Assembly (NCBI RefSeq): GCF_963678875.1
Contig: NZ_OY787457.1
Coordinates: 867,561 to 931,560 of the forward strand
Origin: an uncultured Hyphomonas sp.
GTDB taxonomy: Bacteria > Pseudomonadota > Alphaproteobacteria > Caulobacterales > Hyphomonadaceae
Direction: 5' to 3'
Length of the DNA stretch: 64,000 nt
Both the position numbers and the translations under genes were made by a program. Shown one piece after another: positions 8,901 to 18,411 of the stretch. Under the pieces are notes generated by a model that searched no databases, had not been told where the DNA came from, and was given only the letters and a program-made list of their open reading frames with translations. Position 1 is the first letter of the stretch; each line of letters begins with the position of its first letter.

Positions 8901-9938
8901 TCACCGCTTCCGCTTCGGCTTCTCGGCCTTGATGATCTTGTAGCCGCCTTCGTCTTCCAGCATCTCGTGGCTCTTGAAGCACTCAGCCAGCACGCTCTCA
9001 TATGGCAGGTGGCGGTTGGCGACGAGCCAGAGTGTGCCGCCGGTTTTCAGCGCATCGGCGGCGGCGCGGATGAAGTCCTGCCCCAGCGATGTGCTGTCCG
9101 CGCGCCCTGTATGGAAGGGCGGGTTCATGATGATGAAGTCGAACTCGGCCTTCGGGGCGTCTTTCGTCGCGTCGGCCCAGTGGGCGGTCCAGTTGGTGAA
9201 GCCTTCGAGGTTCTTCTGCTGACAGGCGAGGGCGCGGTGCTCGGCCTCGAACAGGGTCATGCTTTCGACGTGCTGGCAGTTCGTCAGAACTTCGCGGGCG
9301 AGATAGCCCTGGCCGGCGCCGAAGTCTGCGCCTTTGCCGCGGATCCATTCCGGGATGCTGTCGGCCAGCAATTCGCTGCCTGCATCCACGCGGTCCCAGC
9401 TGAACAGGCCCGGCCGGCTCCACAGGGCGCCATCGTCCACTTCCTGCGGCGCGTCGAAGGCGATCCACTCTTCCGCCAGCTGAGCGTTCCAGGCTTCTGT
9501 CTTGGTCGCCCAGAAAGCCCGGCATTTGTGCTTTGACAGGCTCTGCGTTTCACCTGCCAGTTCCGCGAGGATTTTCTCGCCTGTCTTGGCGCCCAGCGTG
9601 TTCGGCAGGCTGGCGACGATCACGCCGCCCATGGGGGCATCGCGCAGGGCGCGGGCGAACAGGGCGCGGGCCTCGTCGCGCTGGCGGGGCGGCAGGATGA
9701 TCGTCAGCGCGGCGGAGGGATAGGTCTCCGTCTCCGGCGGCAGGACGGTGAACCCGGCAGACTTCAGGGCGTCATGGTCCGGCTTGAAGCTGTTCTGGCA
9801 GGTCAGGCGCTCTTTGGGCAGGCGCATCAGGAAGGGCACGGCCTCCGCGCGCAGGCAAAGGATGCTGCCCGTTTCCGGCAACAGGTCAGCCTCTTCAAAG
9901 GCGAGGGAAAGCGTATCGAAAACAACGGCGTCAAACAT
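8901..9938 (-). CDS. rsmC: 16S rRNA m2G1207 methyltransferase-like protein (RsmC/RlmG)
   Basis: This is a 345-residue class I SAM-dependent methyltransferase. The SAM-binding motif I is ADFGAGQGYLA and the catalytic guanine-N2 motif is NPPFHTG, as in RsmC and RlmG. The N-terminal half is the degenerate methyltransferase-like domain typical of this two-domain family. It is the first gene of the rsmC-rsuA operon. RsmC rather than RlmG is inferred from the RsuA neighbour; the sequence alone does not settle it. Confidence 0.82.
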   Translation of the reverse strand: MFDAVVFDTLSLAFEEADLLPETGSILCLRAEAVPFLMRLPKERLTCQNSFKPDHDALKSAGFTVLPPETETYPSAALTIILPPRQRDEARALFARALRDAPMGGVIVASLPNTLGAKTGEKILAELAGETQSLSKHKCRAFWATKTEAWNAQLAEEWIAFDAPQEVDDGALWSRPGLFSWDRVDAGSELLADSIPEWIRGKGADFGAGQGYLAREVLTNCQHVESMTLFEAEHRALACQQKNLEGFTNWTAHWADATKDAPKAEFDFIIMNPPFHTGRADSTSLGQDFIRAAADALKTGGTLWLVANRHLPYESVLAECFKSHEMLEDEGGYKIIKAEKPKRKR

Positions 9939-9990
9939 GGGCGCTCTCTACGCGCATGACGGGGCAGGCGCAATCGGGCGATGCGGTAGC

Positions 9991-11994
9991 CTAGCGTTCG
10001 ACGCGGTAGCCGCTGCGCCCGGCCAGAGGCTGGCCCGCCGCGATGGAAAAGGCCTGGCTGAGGCCGCGATAGAAGGCGATCCGGGCCTCGGCCTCTTCGC
10101 TGACCATCAGGCCGCTTTCGGCGCCGATCAGACGCTGCGGCGTCTTTCCGGAATGGGCGAGGTCCATCATGTCCGACCAGAGGTCTGCCGGCAGGCCGCC
10201 GCCCGTGACTTTCTTCATCGGCTTGTCGTCATCATTGCCGACCCAGATGCCGCCGACATAGTCTGCGGAGTAGCCGATGAACCAGGCGTCGCGCCAGTCC
10301 TGGCTGGTGCCGGTCTTGCCTGCGACGGTCCAGCCGGGGATACGTGCCCGTCCGCCCGTGCCGATATCCGAGTTCACGACACGGTAGAGCATCGCGTTCA
10401 TGTCACGGGAGAGTTCTTCCGAGTACACACGGTCGCGATCATAGTCCGGGCGTTCGTACAGCACGGTACCGCGGGAGTCCTCGATCTTCTCGATCAGCCA
10501 CGGGTCCAGCCGCAGGCCGCCGGACTGGAACACGCCATAGGCGCGCGTCAGCTCCCACAGGGTGACTTCCTGGCTACCGAGGGCGATGGACGGATAGGCT
10601 TCCAGCTTCGTTGTGATGCCGAAGCGGCGCGCGGTTTCTGCCACGCGGGCAGGGCCGGACAGCTGCGTCAGTTCCACCGCGACCGTATTGATGGAGCGGG
10701 CGATCGCCTCGCTCATCGTCATGGGGCCCAGGAAGGTGCCGGTATAGTTGGACGGGTTCCACTTGCCGATGGTGATCGGCGCATCCTCGAACACATCATA
10801 GGGGGAGTAGCCGTCTTCCAGCGCCGTGGCGAAGACGAACGGCTTGAAGCTGGAGCCCGGCTGGCGCAGGGCCTGCGTGACGCGGTTGAATTCGGACGTG
10901 GTGTAGTCGGTTCCGCCGACAAGGGCGGCGACCCGGCCGTCATTCTGGATCAGGATTGCGGCCATCTGGCTCGCGCCTTCCTCGGCGCCGTCATCTTCCA
11001 TCCGCTTGGCCAGCTGGGCGCGGATCTTTTCCTGCAGGTCGATGTCCAGCGAAACGGTGACGACAAGGTCACCCGGAATGCGCGGCAGCATCGCCTTCAC
11101 ACGCTCAGACACGGCGTCCAGTGCATAGCCGAGCTGGGCGTCATAGGTGGGCGGATCGATGATGGTGATGTCTTCAACTTTTGCCGCTTCGGCATCGGCG
11201 GGGCGGATGAAGCCGAGGTCCACCATCTGCGCCAGCACATAGGCCTGACGCTCTTTCGCGCCTTCAAGGTTTTCGCGCAGGTTCAGCTTGGACGGCGCCT
11301 TGGGCAAGGCGGCCAGGATGGCGGCCTCCGCGACGGTCAGGTCCTGCGGCGGCTTGCCGAAATAATAGCGCGCCGCTGCGTCGATGCCGTAGAGGCCTGC
11401 GCCGAAATAAACCCGGTTCAGATAGAGCGACAGGATCTCGTCCTTGCTCATCAGGGTTTCGAGCTCGCGGGCGAGCTTCACTTCCTGCGCCTTGCGCTTC
11501 ACGGTCTGGTGCGAGGTGAGCACGAGGTTCTTGATCAGCTGCTGCGTGATCGTGGAGGCGCCGGAGACGGTTTCGCCGGCCCGGAGGTTGGACCAAGCCG
11601 CGCGGGCCATGGCGGCATCGTCGGCCCCGTCATGCTCGTAAAAGCGCTTGTCCTCGGCGGCGATGAAGGCCTGCGGCACATGTTCCGGCAGCTGCTCCAC
11701 CGAGGTTGCCCGGCCATAGCGTGGGCCCCGCACATCCAGCGTGTTGCCGTCATGGTCGATGAATTCGATGGCCGCTTCGCGTTTCACGGCCCAGAGGTCC
11801 GCCACTTCCGGCAGTTTCGGCATGCCGGCATAGAGCGAGCGCCATTTCCAGAAACCCCAGCCGCCGCCGGTCAGAATGACAAGGAGGAAGACGATCAGCG
11901 TGTAGCGCACCAGCCGGGGATGGCGGGAGGCAAAGCCGCCGCCAGGCACCTTGATCGTTCGTTGGGCCGGGGCCTTGTTACCCTTCTGCGCCAT
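9991..11994 (-). CDS. mrcA: Penicillin-binding protein 1A, bifunctional glycosyltransferase/transpeptidase
   Basis: This class A PBP of 667 residues polymerises and crosslinks peptidoglycan at the inner membrane. One N-terminal membrane anchor (about 30-52) precedes a GT51 domain with EDKRFYEHDG, GASTITQQLIKNL and the KAQE/RELE motif. The transpeptidase domain carries the acyl-enzyme motif SSFKP, SIN and KTGTS. The start at 11994 (MAQKGNKAP) puts a basic cytosolic tail before the anchor. The open reading upstream of it is not credible. The LpoA-like PBP activator at 19.4 kb may act on it (inference). Confidence 0.93.
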   Translation of the reverse strand: MAQKGNKAPAQRTIKVPGGGFASRHPRLVRYTLIVFLLVILTGGGWGFWKWRSLYAGMPKLPEVADLWAVKREAAIEFIDHDGNTLDVRGPRYGRATSVEQLPEHVPQAFIAAEDKRFYEHDGADDAAMARAAWSNLRAGETVSGASTITQQLIKNLVLTSHQTVKRKAQEVKLARELETLMSKDEILSLYLNRVYFGAGLYGIDAAARYYFGKPPQDLTVAEAAILAALPKAPSKLNLRENLEGAKERQAYVLAQMVDLGFIRPADAEAAKVEDITIIDPPTYDAQLGYALDAVSERVKAMLPRIPGDLVVTVSLDIDLQEKIRAQLAKRMEDDGAEEGASQMAAILIQNDGRVAALVGGTDYTTSEFNRVTQALRQPGSSFKPFVFATALEDGYSPYDVFEDAPITIGKWNPSNYTGTFLGPMTMSEAIARSINTVAVELTQLSGPARVAETARRFGITTKLEAYPSIALGSQEVTLWELTRAYGVFQSGGLRLDPWLIEKIEDSRGTVLYERPDYDRDRVYSEELSRDMNAMLYRVVNSDIGTGGRARIPGWTVAGKTGTSQDWRDAWFIGYSADYVGGIWVGNDDDKPMKKVTGGGLPADLWSDMMDLAHSGKTPQRLIGAESGLMVSEEAEARIAFYRGLSQAFSIAAGQPLAGRSGYRVER

Positions 11995-12271
11995 CTCTGC
12001 CTGCCAATAGAATCGATAATTGCTGAGCGTAAATGCGAGAGGATTACGGCAGTGTGAAGGCACGCCCTGCCTGCGGCTCTGGCAGGAGATTGAGATCTTT
12101 CCTGCGATCACCGCGCGAGGGGCCCCGGAATGCCGGCGCGAACAGGCCCGGCTGCCGCGACGTCATACGGGGTGTCCCGTAGTGCGGATGGGATTTTTCT
12201 GGTTTCAATGGAAAAAGAACAATTGCGCCTTCGGGTGGTCCGATGGTGCTGGATCAGATGGACGGAGAGCC

Positions 12272-13810
12272 ATGACAGGGACGGAAACGAAAGCACGGCC
12301 GGCGGAGGCCAAAGTAGAACATTTCGATGTGCTGATTGCAGGAGCCGGTATTTCCGGTATCGGCGCGGCGTATCACATGAAAACGCAATGCCCCGGCAAG
12401 AGCTACGCCGTGCTGGAAAAACTGGAAAGCTTTGGCGGCACGTGGCTGTGGCACAAATATCCGGGTATCCGCTCCGACTCCGACCTTTACACTTTCGGCT
12501 ACCGTTTCAAGCCGTGGACCGGCACGCCGATCGCCACGGCCGAAGAGATCCGCACCTATATGGGCGAAGTGATCGAAGAGAATGATCTCGGCAAGCACAT
12601 CCGCTATGGCCACCAGATCCTGTCGGCCGAGTGGTCTTCGAAGGACAGCCTCTGGACCCTGAAGGTGCGCCGCCTCGAAACCGGCGAAGTGCTGACCCTG
12701 ACCTGCAACTTCCTCTGGATGTGCCAGGGCTATTACAACTACACCAAGCCCTACACGCCGGACTGGCCGGACATGGACAAGTTCAAGGGCCAGATCATCC
12801 ACCCGCAGCTTTGGCCGGATGACATCGACCTCAAAGGCAAGAAGGTTGTCTGCATCGGCTCCGGCGCGACGACGGCTACCGTGGTGCCGGCCATTGCGGG
12901 AGAGGTGGAGCACGTCACCGTGCTGCAACGTTCGCCGACCTATTTCATCCCGGGCCGGAACGAAAACGAAATGGTGACCGAGCTTGAAAAGATCGGCATC
13001 GACTGGGACACGATCCACCGTGTTGCGCGGCAGAAAGTTCTGTTCGACCAGCATGACTTCACCCGCCGCTGCCTGGAAGAAACCGAAGAGGTCACGCAGG
13101 AGCTGCTGGAAGGCGTCAAGGCCTTCCTTGGCGAAGATTACCCGATCGACAAGCACTTCACGCCAAGCTACCGCCCGTGGCGCCAGCGCATTGCGTTCGT
13201 GCCGGATGGGGACCTGTTCCAGGGCATCGCGTCCGGCAAGGCCGATGTGGTGACCGACGAGATCGAGCGCTTTACGGAGAAGGGCATCCTGACCAAGGGC
13301 GGGCAGGAGCTGGAAGCCGATATCATCATCACCGCGACGGGATTCAATCTCTCCGTCCTCGGAGATATTCCGTTCACGGTGGATGACAAGCCGGTCGACT
13401 TCTCCGACACGGTCACCTATCGCGGCATGATGTTCACCGGCGTGCCGAACATGGCCTGGGTGTTCGGGTATTTCCGTGCCTCATGGACCCTGCGGGTCGA
13501 CCTGATGGGCGACTTCATCACCCGCTTGCTGAAGCATATGGATGAGAAGGGCGTCGGGCAGGTTCGTGTGAAACTGCGCGAGGAAGACAAGGACATGGAG
13601 ATCCTGCCCTGGATCGACCCGGAAGACTTCAATCCCGGCTACCTCATGCGCTCCATGCACCTCCTGCCGAAGCGCGGCTCCAAATATATCTGGCAGCACA
13701 CGCAGGACTACTGGAACGAGAAAGAGGAAATCCCGAACATCGACCTCGATGCAGAGGAATTCGACTATTCCGGGCAAAAGGCGAAGACACCGGAACCCGC
13801 CGACGCCTGA
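12272..13810 (+). CDS. Flavin-dependent Baeyer-Villiger type monooxygenase
   Basis: This 512-residue FAD/NADPH enzyme belongs to the type I Baeyer-Villiger/flavin monooxygenases. The FAD Rossmann motif GAGISGIGAA is at residue 27 onward and the NADPH motif GSGATTAT is central. Between them lies the exact BVMO fingerprint FxGxxxHxxxWP (FKGQIIHPQLWP). Such enzymes convert ketones to esters or lactones, or N/S-oxygenate substrates. The start has GGAG upstream. A strong terminator follows. Two TetR genes downstream and an acyl-CoA dehydrogenase suggest a lipid or cyclic-ketone degradation patch; the substrate is unknown. Confidence 0.88.
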   Translation: MTGTETKARPAEAKVEHFDVLIAGAGISGIGAAYHMKTQCPGKSYAVLEKLESFGGTWLWHKYPGIRSDSDLYTFGYRFKPWTGTPIATAEEIRTYMGEVIEENDLGKHIRYGHQILSAEWSSKDSLWTLKVRRLETGEVLTLTCNFLWMCQGYYNYTKPYTPDWPDMDKFKGQIIHPQLWPDDIDLKGKKVVCIGSGATTATVVPAIAGEVEHVTVLQRSPTYFIPGRNENEMVTELEKIGIDWDTIHRVARQKVLFDQHDFTRRCLEETEEVTQELLEGVKAFLGEDYPIDKHFTPSYRPWRQRIAFVPDGDLFQGIASGKADVVTDEIERFTEKGILTKGGQELEADIIITATGFNLSVLGDIPFTVDDKPVDFSDTVTYRGMMFTGVPNMAWVFGYFRASWTLRVDLMGDFITRLLKHMDEKGVGQVRVKLREEDKDMEILPWIDPEDFNPGYLMRSMHLLPKRGSKYIWQHTQDYWNEKEEIPNIDLDAEEFDYSGQKAKTPEPADA

Positions 13811-13833
13811 ACAAGCTGACACCAACAAGAAGG

Positions 13834-13865
13834 CCCTCCTGCAACCCGCAGGAGGGTCTTTTTTT
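13834..13865 (+). terminator. Rho-independent terminator after the monooxygenase
   Basis: A 9-bp perfect stem (CCCTCCTGC / GCAGGAGGG) closes on a 5-base loop and is followed by a TCTTTTTTT run. It lies 24 bases after the stop. Confidence 0.9.
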
Positions 13866-14005
13866 ATGCGTTGAATACCGCGCCTGAACGGGCGCTGCTT
13901 TGGATATTGCAGGTCATCTGTGGCCCGGGGCTTGCGCGGAATAAATAAATGACTATCGGATAATTAATGGTTTTCAATTCTCCGGATTCAATTTAAGAGG
14001 GTGAG

Positions 14006-14662
14006 ATGAGCATCAGGGAAGATTTCGTGCGCCCCCGTTCCGACCGGGAAAATGCCGCCCGCCGGGCCGCGATCCTCGACGAAGCCGAAAAGCTGCTTCT
14101 GGAAGCTCCCAATCAAAGGTTTTCCATCAGCACCGTCGCCCAGCGTCTCGGCGTGTCGCAAAGCACGATCTTCCTGCATTTCCGGAACCGGGAAGATCTC
14201 ATGACCTCGCTCTACACGCGCATGGGCCGGAACTTCTTCGAAACATTCGTCAGCCGGCTCCATGAAGGCATGTCGGATCGGGCCTTCTGCGAGGCCTTCA
14301 TCGACACGTCGGTGGCGTATCCGGGCTTCCGCACGATGCGGCCCATGATCATGCGTGTCGTGGAGGAGAGCCTGAGTCAGGATTACATCCATGATGCTGT
14401 GAGGGAGATTTACCTCTACCGCACGGCCGCGGCCGACAAGGTTGAGGCGTTTCTGGAGCTGGGGCCGGGCCAGGGACGCAGGTTGATGAAGGGATTCGTC
14501 AATCTGATGTGCGGCGCCGTCCAGGCGGATGTCGCCGGGTTGTTGGCGATGGACGGGCTGGATCCGGACGTGAAGGATGGGGTCCTGTCGTTCGATCTGC
14601 GCGACGCATTTCTCAGCGGCGCAGAACTTCTGGTGCTCGGCATCCGGCAAATTGAGCCGTAA
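14006..14662 (+). CDS. TetR family regulator, first of a paralogous pair
   Basis: This is a 218-residue one-component repressor. The N-terminal TetR HTH covers residues about 18-65, with SISTVAQRLGVSQSTIFLHF as recognition region. An all-helical ligand-binding domain follows. It shares its opening (IREDF.R.R.D.E..AR), the HTH and scattered blocks (HEGMSDRAFCEAFID) with the next gene, so the two arose by duplication. A GAGGGTGAG-type site precedes the ATG. The effector is unknown; nearby BVMO and acyl-CoA dehydrogenase genes suggest acyl or steroid-like ligands (inference). Confidence 0.88.
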   Translation: MSIREDFVRPRSDRENAARRAAILDEAEKLLLEAPNQRFSISTVAQRLGVSQSTIFLHFRNREDLMTSLYTRMGRNFFETFVSRLHEGMSDRAFCEAFIDTSVAYPGFRTMRPMIMRVVEESLSQDYIHDAVREIYLYRTAAADKVEAFLELGPGQGRRLMKGFVNLMCGAVQADVAGLLAMDGLDPDVKDGVLSFDLRDAFLSGAELLVLGIRQIEP

Positions 14663-14683
14663 CTATTACAGTTCACAACGAAT

Positions 14684-14699
14684 GTGACGTTGCCGTCAC
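14684..14699. promoter_or_regulatory. Palindrome between the TetR genes, possible operator
   Basis: GTGACG and CGTCAC form perfect 6-bp arms around TTGC, extended by GAAT/ATTC with one bulged base. No T-run follows, so a terminator is unlikely. It lies about 125 bases before the second TetR gene and is a candidate operator for one of the pair. Confidence 0.4.
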
Positions 14700-14822
14700 C
14701 ATTCTCATCTATAAAATACCTCAACAGAGAATTGGTCGTCTGTTCTGGGTGGAATTTTATCGGCGCGCGCGCAGGCGTTGCGCGGTCTTCCTTCCCGGTC
14801 AGGCCATTGTTAGAGGTGCCTG

Positions 14823-15482
14823 ATGGCAATCCGTGAAGACTTCCAGCGTGCGCGTACCGACCTGGAAAAAGAAGCCCGACGCTGCGAGATCCTCGATGCG
14901 GCAGAGGACCTGCTCCTCAAGTCCGGGAATGAGCGGTTTGCCATTTCGGCACTCGCGGCCCGGGTCGGTGTTTCGAAAAGCACAGTCTTCCTCTATTTCG
15001 GCAACAAGGAAGAGATGCTGCTGGCCGTCTATGAGCGCGCCTTTATCCGGGCTTTCAAACAGCTCGGCGCAAGCCTGACGGACGGCATGTCCGGACGGGC
15101 ATTCTGCAAAGCCTTCATCGACAGCATGATCGCGCATCCGTCCATGCTCATGTTGCGCGCCCAGCTCGCCCGGACGATCGAACGGAACGTCGCTCTGGAA
15201 TCGATGGTCTCCTCCAAGCAGCGGATTCTCGCGTGCGGGCAGGCCGTTTCCGACAAAATGGACCGGGTGATGGGCCTGGAGGATGGCTGCGGCATGCGTA
15301 TGCTGATGGCGCTGATCAACCTGACAGCGGGCGCCGTGCAGGTGGATTCCCTGCCTTATGTCGATCCGGATGCCTTGCCGGAAGACATTGCCGATCTCCT
15401 GCACACGGTGTCGATCCGCAATATCTTCATGAGCGGGGCGGAACTCATCTTCTGCGGCGCGACAGGCCGGCCCTTCGATTGA
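14823..15482 (+). CDS. TetR family regulator, second of a paralogous pair
   Basis: This 219-residue TetR protein is a paralogue of the previous one. The HTH (AISALAARVGVSKSTVFLYF) is at about residues 38-57, and SLTDGMSGRAFCKAFIDSM matches a block of the neighbour. The ATG follows an AGAGGTG site. Its 3' end is 13 bases from the convergent acyl-CoA dehydrogenase stop. The ligand-binding halves differ more than the HTHs, which suggests divergence of effector after duplication. Confidence 0.88.
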   Translation: MAIREDFQRARTDLEKEARRCEILDAAEDLLLKSGNERFAISALAARVGVSKSTVFLYFGNKEEMLLAVYERAFIRAFKQLGASLTDGMSGRAFCKAFIDSMIAHPSMLMLRAQLARTIERNVALESMVSSKQRILACGQAVSDKMDRVMGLEDGCGMRMLMALINLTAGAVQVDSLPYVDPDALPEDIADLLHTVSIRNIFMSGAELIFCGATGRPFD

Positions 15483-15495
15483 CGGCAGCCGCCAG

Positions 15496-16644
15496 CTACG
15501 GACAGCCGACCGCCCTGGCGAGAATGTTCCGGTGTACTTCGCTGGTGCCGGAATAGATCGTCGCGGCGCGGGTCGCCATGTATTTGGCTTGCGCGAAATC
15601 GCTGTCCGGCGCCGCCTCCAGCGCAACTTCCGTGATGGCCTGGTGCAGTTCCGTCGCCAGCAGTTTCAGCTGCGAGGAGGCTGGCCCGCCAACCAACGTG
15701 CCGACGCCTTCGTTCGTACGCTCATCAAGTGCTTCGAGCGTATCGATCCGCATCTCCAGTTCGGCAAAGCGCATCTGGAGCGAGGCGGGCAGGGCGCCAT
15801 TGGCGGCGGCATTCCGCCTGGCGGCACGCATGGCCCGGCGCAGCAGACCGGTCGTCGTGTTGTTGCCGCGTGCGATGGACATCAGCTGCTTGGCGGTCTT
15901 CCAGCCTTCGCCGATCTCGCCGATCCGGTCTGCCACGGGGGTGCGCACACCGTTGAAGAACACTTCGTTCGTCTCGTACTCGCCATCGATGAATTTGATC
16001 GGGCGCACTTCAATGCCCGGACGGTCCATCTCCACCAGCAGGAAGACGACGCCCTTGCCGCCCTGCTCGGCCGGATCGGTGCGGGCCAGCAGGAACATAT
16101 GCGTCGCGTACTGGGCAAAGCTCGTCCAGAGCTTGCTGCCCGTCAGGATGAAATCGTCGCCGTCGCGCTCTGCCTTCATCGACAGGGCCGACAGGTCAGA
16201 CCCCGCCTGCGGTTCGGAGAAGCCCTGGCACCATTCATGTTCGCCTTTCAGGATGGCGGGCAGGTAGCGGGCCTTTTGCTCCGGCGTTCCGGCCTCGATG
16301 ATCAGCGGGCCAATCGTCCGTACACCGGAATTCATCAGGATCGGCGCGTCGCGGGCGGCGCACGCATTTTCGAAATAGATGCGCTGTTCCGCCGTCCAGC
16401 CCGCGCCGCCATGCTCCACCGGCCATGTCGGAGCGTACCAGCCGCGCGTGTTCAGCTTTTCGCGCCAGATGCGGCAGGCTTCGGCGTCTGACTTCAGACC
16501 CGTCGTCGCGCGCCCGGCGGCCCGCAGGTCCTCCGTCAGTTCCGTATCGAGAAACTCGTCTACTCCGGCGCAGAATTCATCCCACTCACGCTCGTCCTCT
16601 CGAGTATGAGCCGATAATTCTTCCGAGTAAAAGCTGCCATCCAT
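15496..16644 (-). CDS. Acyl-CoA dehydrogenase family protein
   Basis: This is a 382-residue FAD enzyme of the acyl-CoA dehydrogenase fold. An N-terminal helical domain, the middle beta domain (QGFSEPQAGSDLSAL and LTGSKLWTSFA are the FAD/substrate signatures) and a C-terminal helical domain ending in the YSGTSEVHRNILAR motif are all present. It should act in beta-oxidation or a related alpha,beta-dehydrogenation. The start at 16644 has GGAGGGAG 6-8 bases upstream. It converges on the TetR pair, one of which could control it. Confidence 0.9.
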   Translation of the reverse strand: MDGSFYSEELSAHTREDEREWDEFCAGVDEFLDTELTEDLRAAGRATTGLKSDAEACRIWREKLNTRGWYAPTWPVEHGGAGWTAEQRIYFENACAARDAPILMNSGVRTIGPLIIEAGTPEQKARYLPAILKGEHEWCQGFSEPQAGSDLSALSMKAERDGDDFILTGSKLWTSFAQYATHMFLLARTDPAEQGGKGVVFLLVEMDRPGIEVRPIKFIDGEYETNEVFFNGVRTPVADRIGEIGEGWKTAKQLMSIARGNNTTTGLLRRAMRAARRNAAANGALPASLQMRFAELEMRIDTLEALDERTNEGVGTLVGGPASSQLKLLATELHQAITEVALEAAPDSDFAQAKYMATRAATIYSGTSEVHRNILARAVGCP

Positions 16645-16772
16645 GATGCACTCCCTCCGCCGGAGCAGACGCACCATTACCGCGCAGCACGGCAGAATCG
16701 GCAATCAGGGAAACTACGTGGGTGACGGAGGGGGAAGGCGCCGGAAAGCCTGCTTCCGCCCGTGCAGTCGCC

Positions 16773-17843
16773 TCAGAAGCCCTTGGCTTTCACCCGGTCG
16801 CGGCCGGCATTCTTGGCCTCATACAGGAAGTGGTCGGCCTGTTCGATCATGTCGCGCGGCGTCATGCCCGGCTCGTAGCGCACGAGGCCGAAGGAGGCCG
16901 TCACGTCCTTGATCGTCTTCAGCGTGCCTTCAATCGGCGTCTCGGAGCTCTTGAAGTTGTACTTGATCTTCACAAGCAGGTTGTAGGCCGAGAACAGGTC
17001 CGTTTCCGGAAGGATGACCGCGAATTCCTCGCCGCCATAGCGGGCTACCATGTCCTGGCCCTTGATGTTCTGCGTCACGACAGCCGCAAACTGCTGCAGC
17101 ACCGCATCGCCCACCTGGTGGCCATACGTGTCGTTGACGCTCTTGAAGTGATCGATGTCGGCCAGCGCAAGGCACAGTTTTTCGCCGGTTTCGGCGGCGG
17201 CGCGGACTTCCCGTTCCAGCCGCTCGTCGAAGGCGCGGCGGTTGGCGATGGCCGTCAGCGGGTCGCGCATGCACTGGGTCTGGACTTCCTCCAGTTCCTT
17301 GTTCAGCGTGGCGATCTGCTTCTGGGAATCCATCAGGCCCTGGTTCAGCTCGCGCGTGGTCTGCGCCATCCGCTTGTTGTCTTCCATCAGGGTCGAGAGC
17401 AGAGAGGCGATGTTTCCGCTGGACGCCGCGCCGGGCAGTTCTTCATTTGCCTTGTCGAGGGAAGCGCCGAAGTCGTCGCTGTTCTGAACACCCTGCTGGA
17501 TGATCTTCATCACCTCGTCGATTTCCTTTTCGATGGCCAGGCCAATCGTGTGACGGGCGGATGCACCGGTTTCCTCGGTCAGCAATTCCCGGAAAATGGA
17601 TGCAATATCAAAGGGGGTGAGCGTACCATTTTCGGCAATCACGCTGTCGACGCGTTCCACCACGCGCGGATCGGCGGCCTCCACATAAGCGTACCAGACG
17701 GCATATGTCTTCGGTTCCGGCGGTGTGCGGTGTTTCTGGATCAGGTCGAACGCCTTCTGAGCGTTCCGGAATACCTGCTTCAGACCGGCCCCATTTGAAG
17801 GGGGGGCTACGGGCTTGGCTTCGGCAGTTGCGGCTGCTTGCAT
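16773..17843 (-). CDS. Diguanylate cyclase (GGDEF domain)
   Basis: This 356-residue protein should make cyclic di-GMP. The C-terminal GGDEF domain begins near residue 190 (DPLTAIANRRAFDERL) and has the active motif RYGGEEF. The product-inhibition site RxxD is degenerate (KGQD), so feedback inhibition may be weak. The N-terminal half is an uncharacterised helical region with a predicted coiled coil (about 140-190) and no membrane segment, so the enzyme is cytosolic. About 200 bases of AT-rich intergenic DNA lie upstream. Confidence 0.92.
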   Translation of the reverse strand: MQAAATAEAKPVAPPSNGAGLKQVFRNAQKAFDLIQKHRTPPEPKTYAVWYAYVEAADPRVVERVDSVIAENGTLTPFDIASIFRELLTEETGASARHTIGLAIEKEIDEVMKIIQQGVQNSDDFGASLDKANEELPGAASSGNIASLLSTLMEDNKRMAQTTRELNQGLMDSQKQIATLNKELEEVQTQCMRDPLTAIANRRAFDERLEREVRAAAETGEKLCLALADIDHFKSVNDTYGHQVGDAVLQQFAAVVTQNIKGQDMVARYGGEEFAVILPETDLFSAYNLLVKIKYNFKSSETPIEGTLKTIKDVTASFGLVRYEPGMTPRDMIEQADHFLYEAKNAGRDRVKAKGF

Positions 17844-18039
17844 GACTCTGTTCCGTCCCTGAAACTCAACTCTCCATCCGGCATCAAACTAGGGAAATTG
17901 GTTTGACTGACGGTTAACAGGACTTGGCTGCAGACCATTTAAATCATTGGAAATATTCTAATAATTGACAATTCGTTAGCGCGCGGCCGGCATCATCCGT
18001 CTACCGATTGTTGAGAAGATTGCGTGCCGGCGGAATCCG

Positions 18040-18411
18040 TCAGGCCAGGCCTGGGCGCCACGCATCCTGTAGATGCTGCGGCAGTTTCCCCGGTGCGAGC
18101 GCGATCAGGTCATAACGCCAGCCGCAATCTGCAAGAGAAGGGTGGCGCGCCATCCAGAAGTCTGCCGCCCGCGCGATGCGTTGCCAGCTGGCCGGCGTTA
18201 CGGCGCCTGCGGCAATTTGGACGTCCCGGCGGTATTTCACTTCAACGAACGCAATCAGGTCTCCGCGCCGCGCGATCAGGTCCACTTCGCCCATGGGCGT
18301 GCGCACCCGCCGGTCGAGGATGCGATAGCCCTTGGCCTGCAGGTAGAGCGCGGCGAACCATTCGCCCTTGCGGCCACGTTTCTCCGCCGCCTGCCGTTTC
18401 CGCTCAGCCAT
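18040..18411 (-). CDS. yraN: YraN/UPF0102 family endonuclease-like protein
   Basis: This is a 123-residue protein of the YraN family, with the restriction-endonuclease-like core: GEWFAALYLQAKGYRILDRRVRT, GEVDLIARRGDLIAFVEVKYR (the D...E.K triad). The biochemical role is unproven. The start at 18411 overlaps the rsmI end by 8 bases, so the two are translationally coupled. Clustering of yraN, rsmI and lpoA-like genes is widespread in proteobacteria. Confidence 0.9.
   Translation of the reverse strand: MAERKRQAAEKRGRKGEWFAALYLQAKGYRILDRRVRTPMGEVDLIARRGDLIAFVEVKYRRDVQIAAGAVTPASWQRIARAADFWMARHPSLADCGWRYDLIALAPGKLPQHLQDAWRPGLA

Noticed and set aside
9748..12057. A 769-codon plus-strand frame opposite rsmC and PBP1A
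   Set aside because: Both genes on the other strand have complete catalytic motifs; this frame has none.
12254..13156. A 300-codon minus-strand frame opposite the monooxygenase
   Set aside because: Antisense shadow; no start site or motif.
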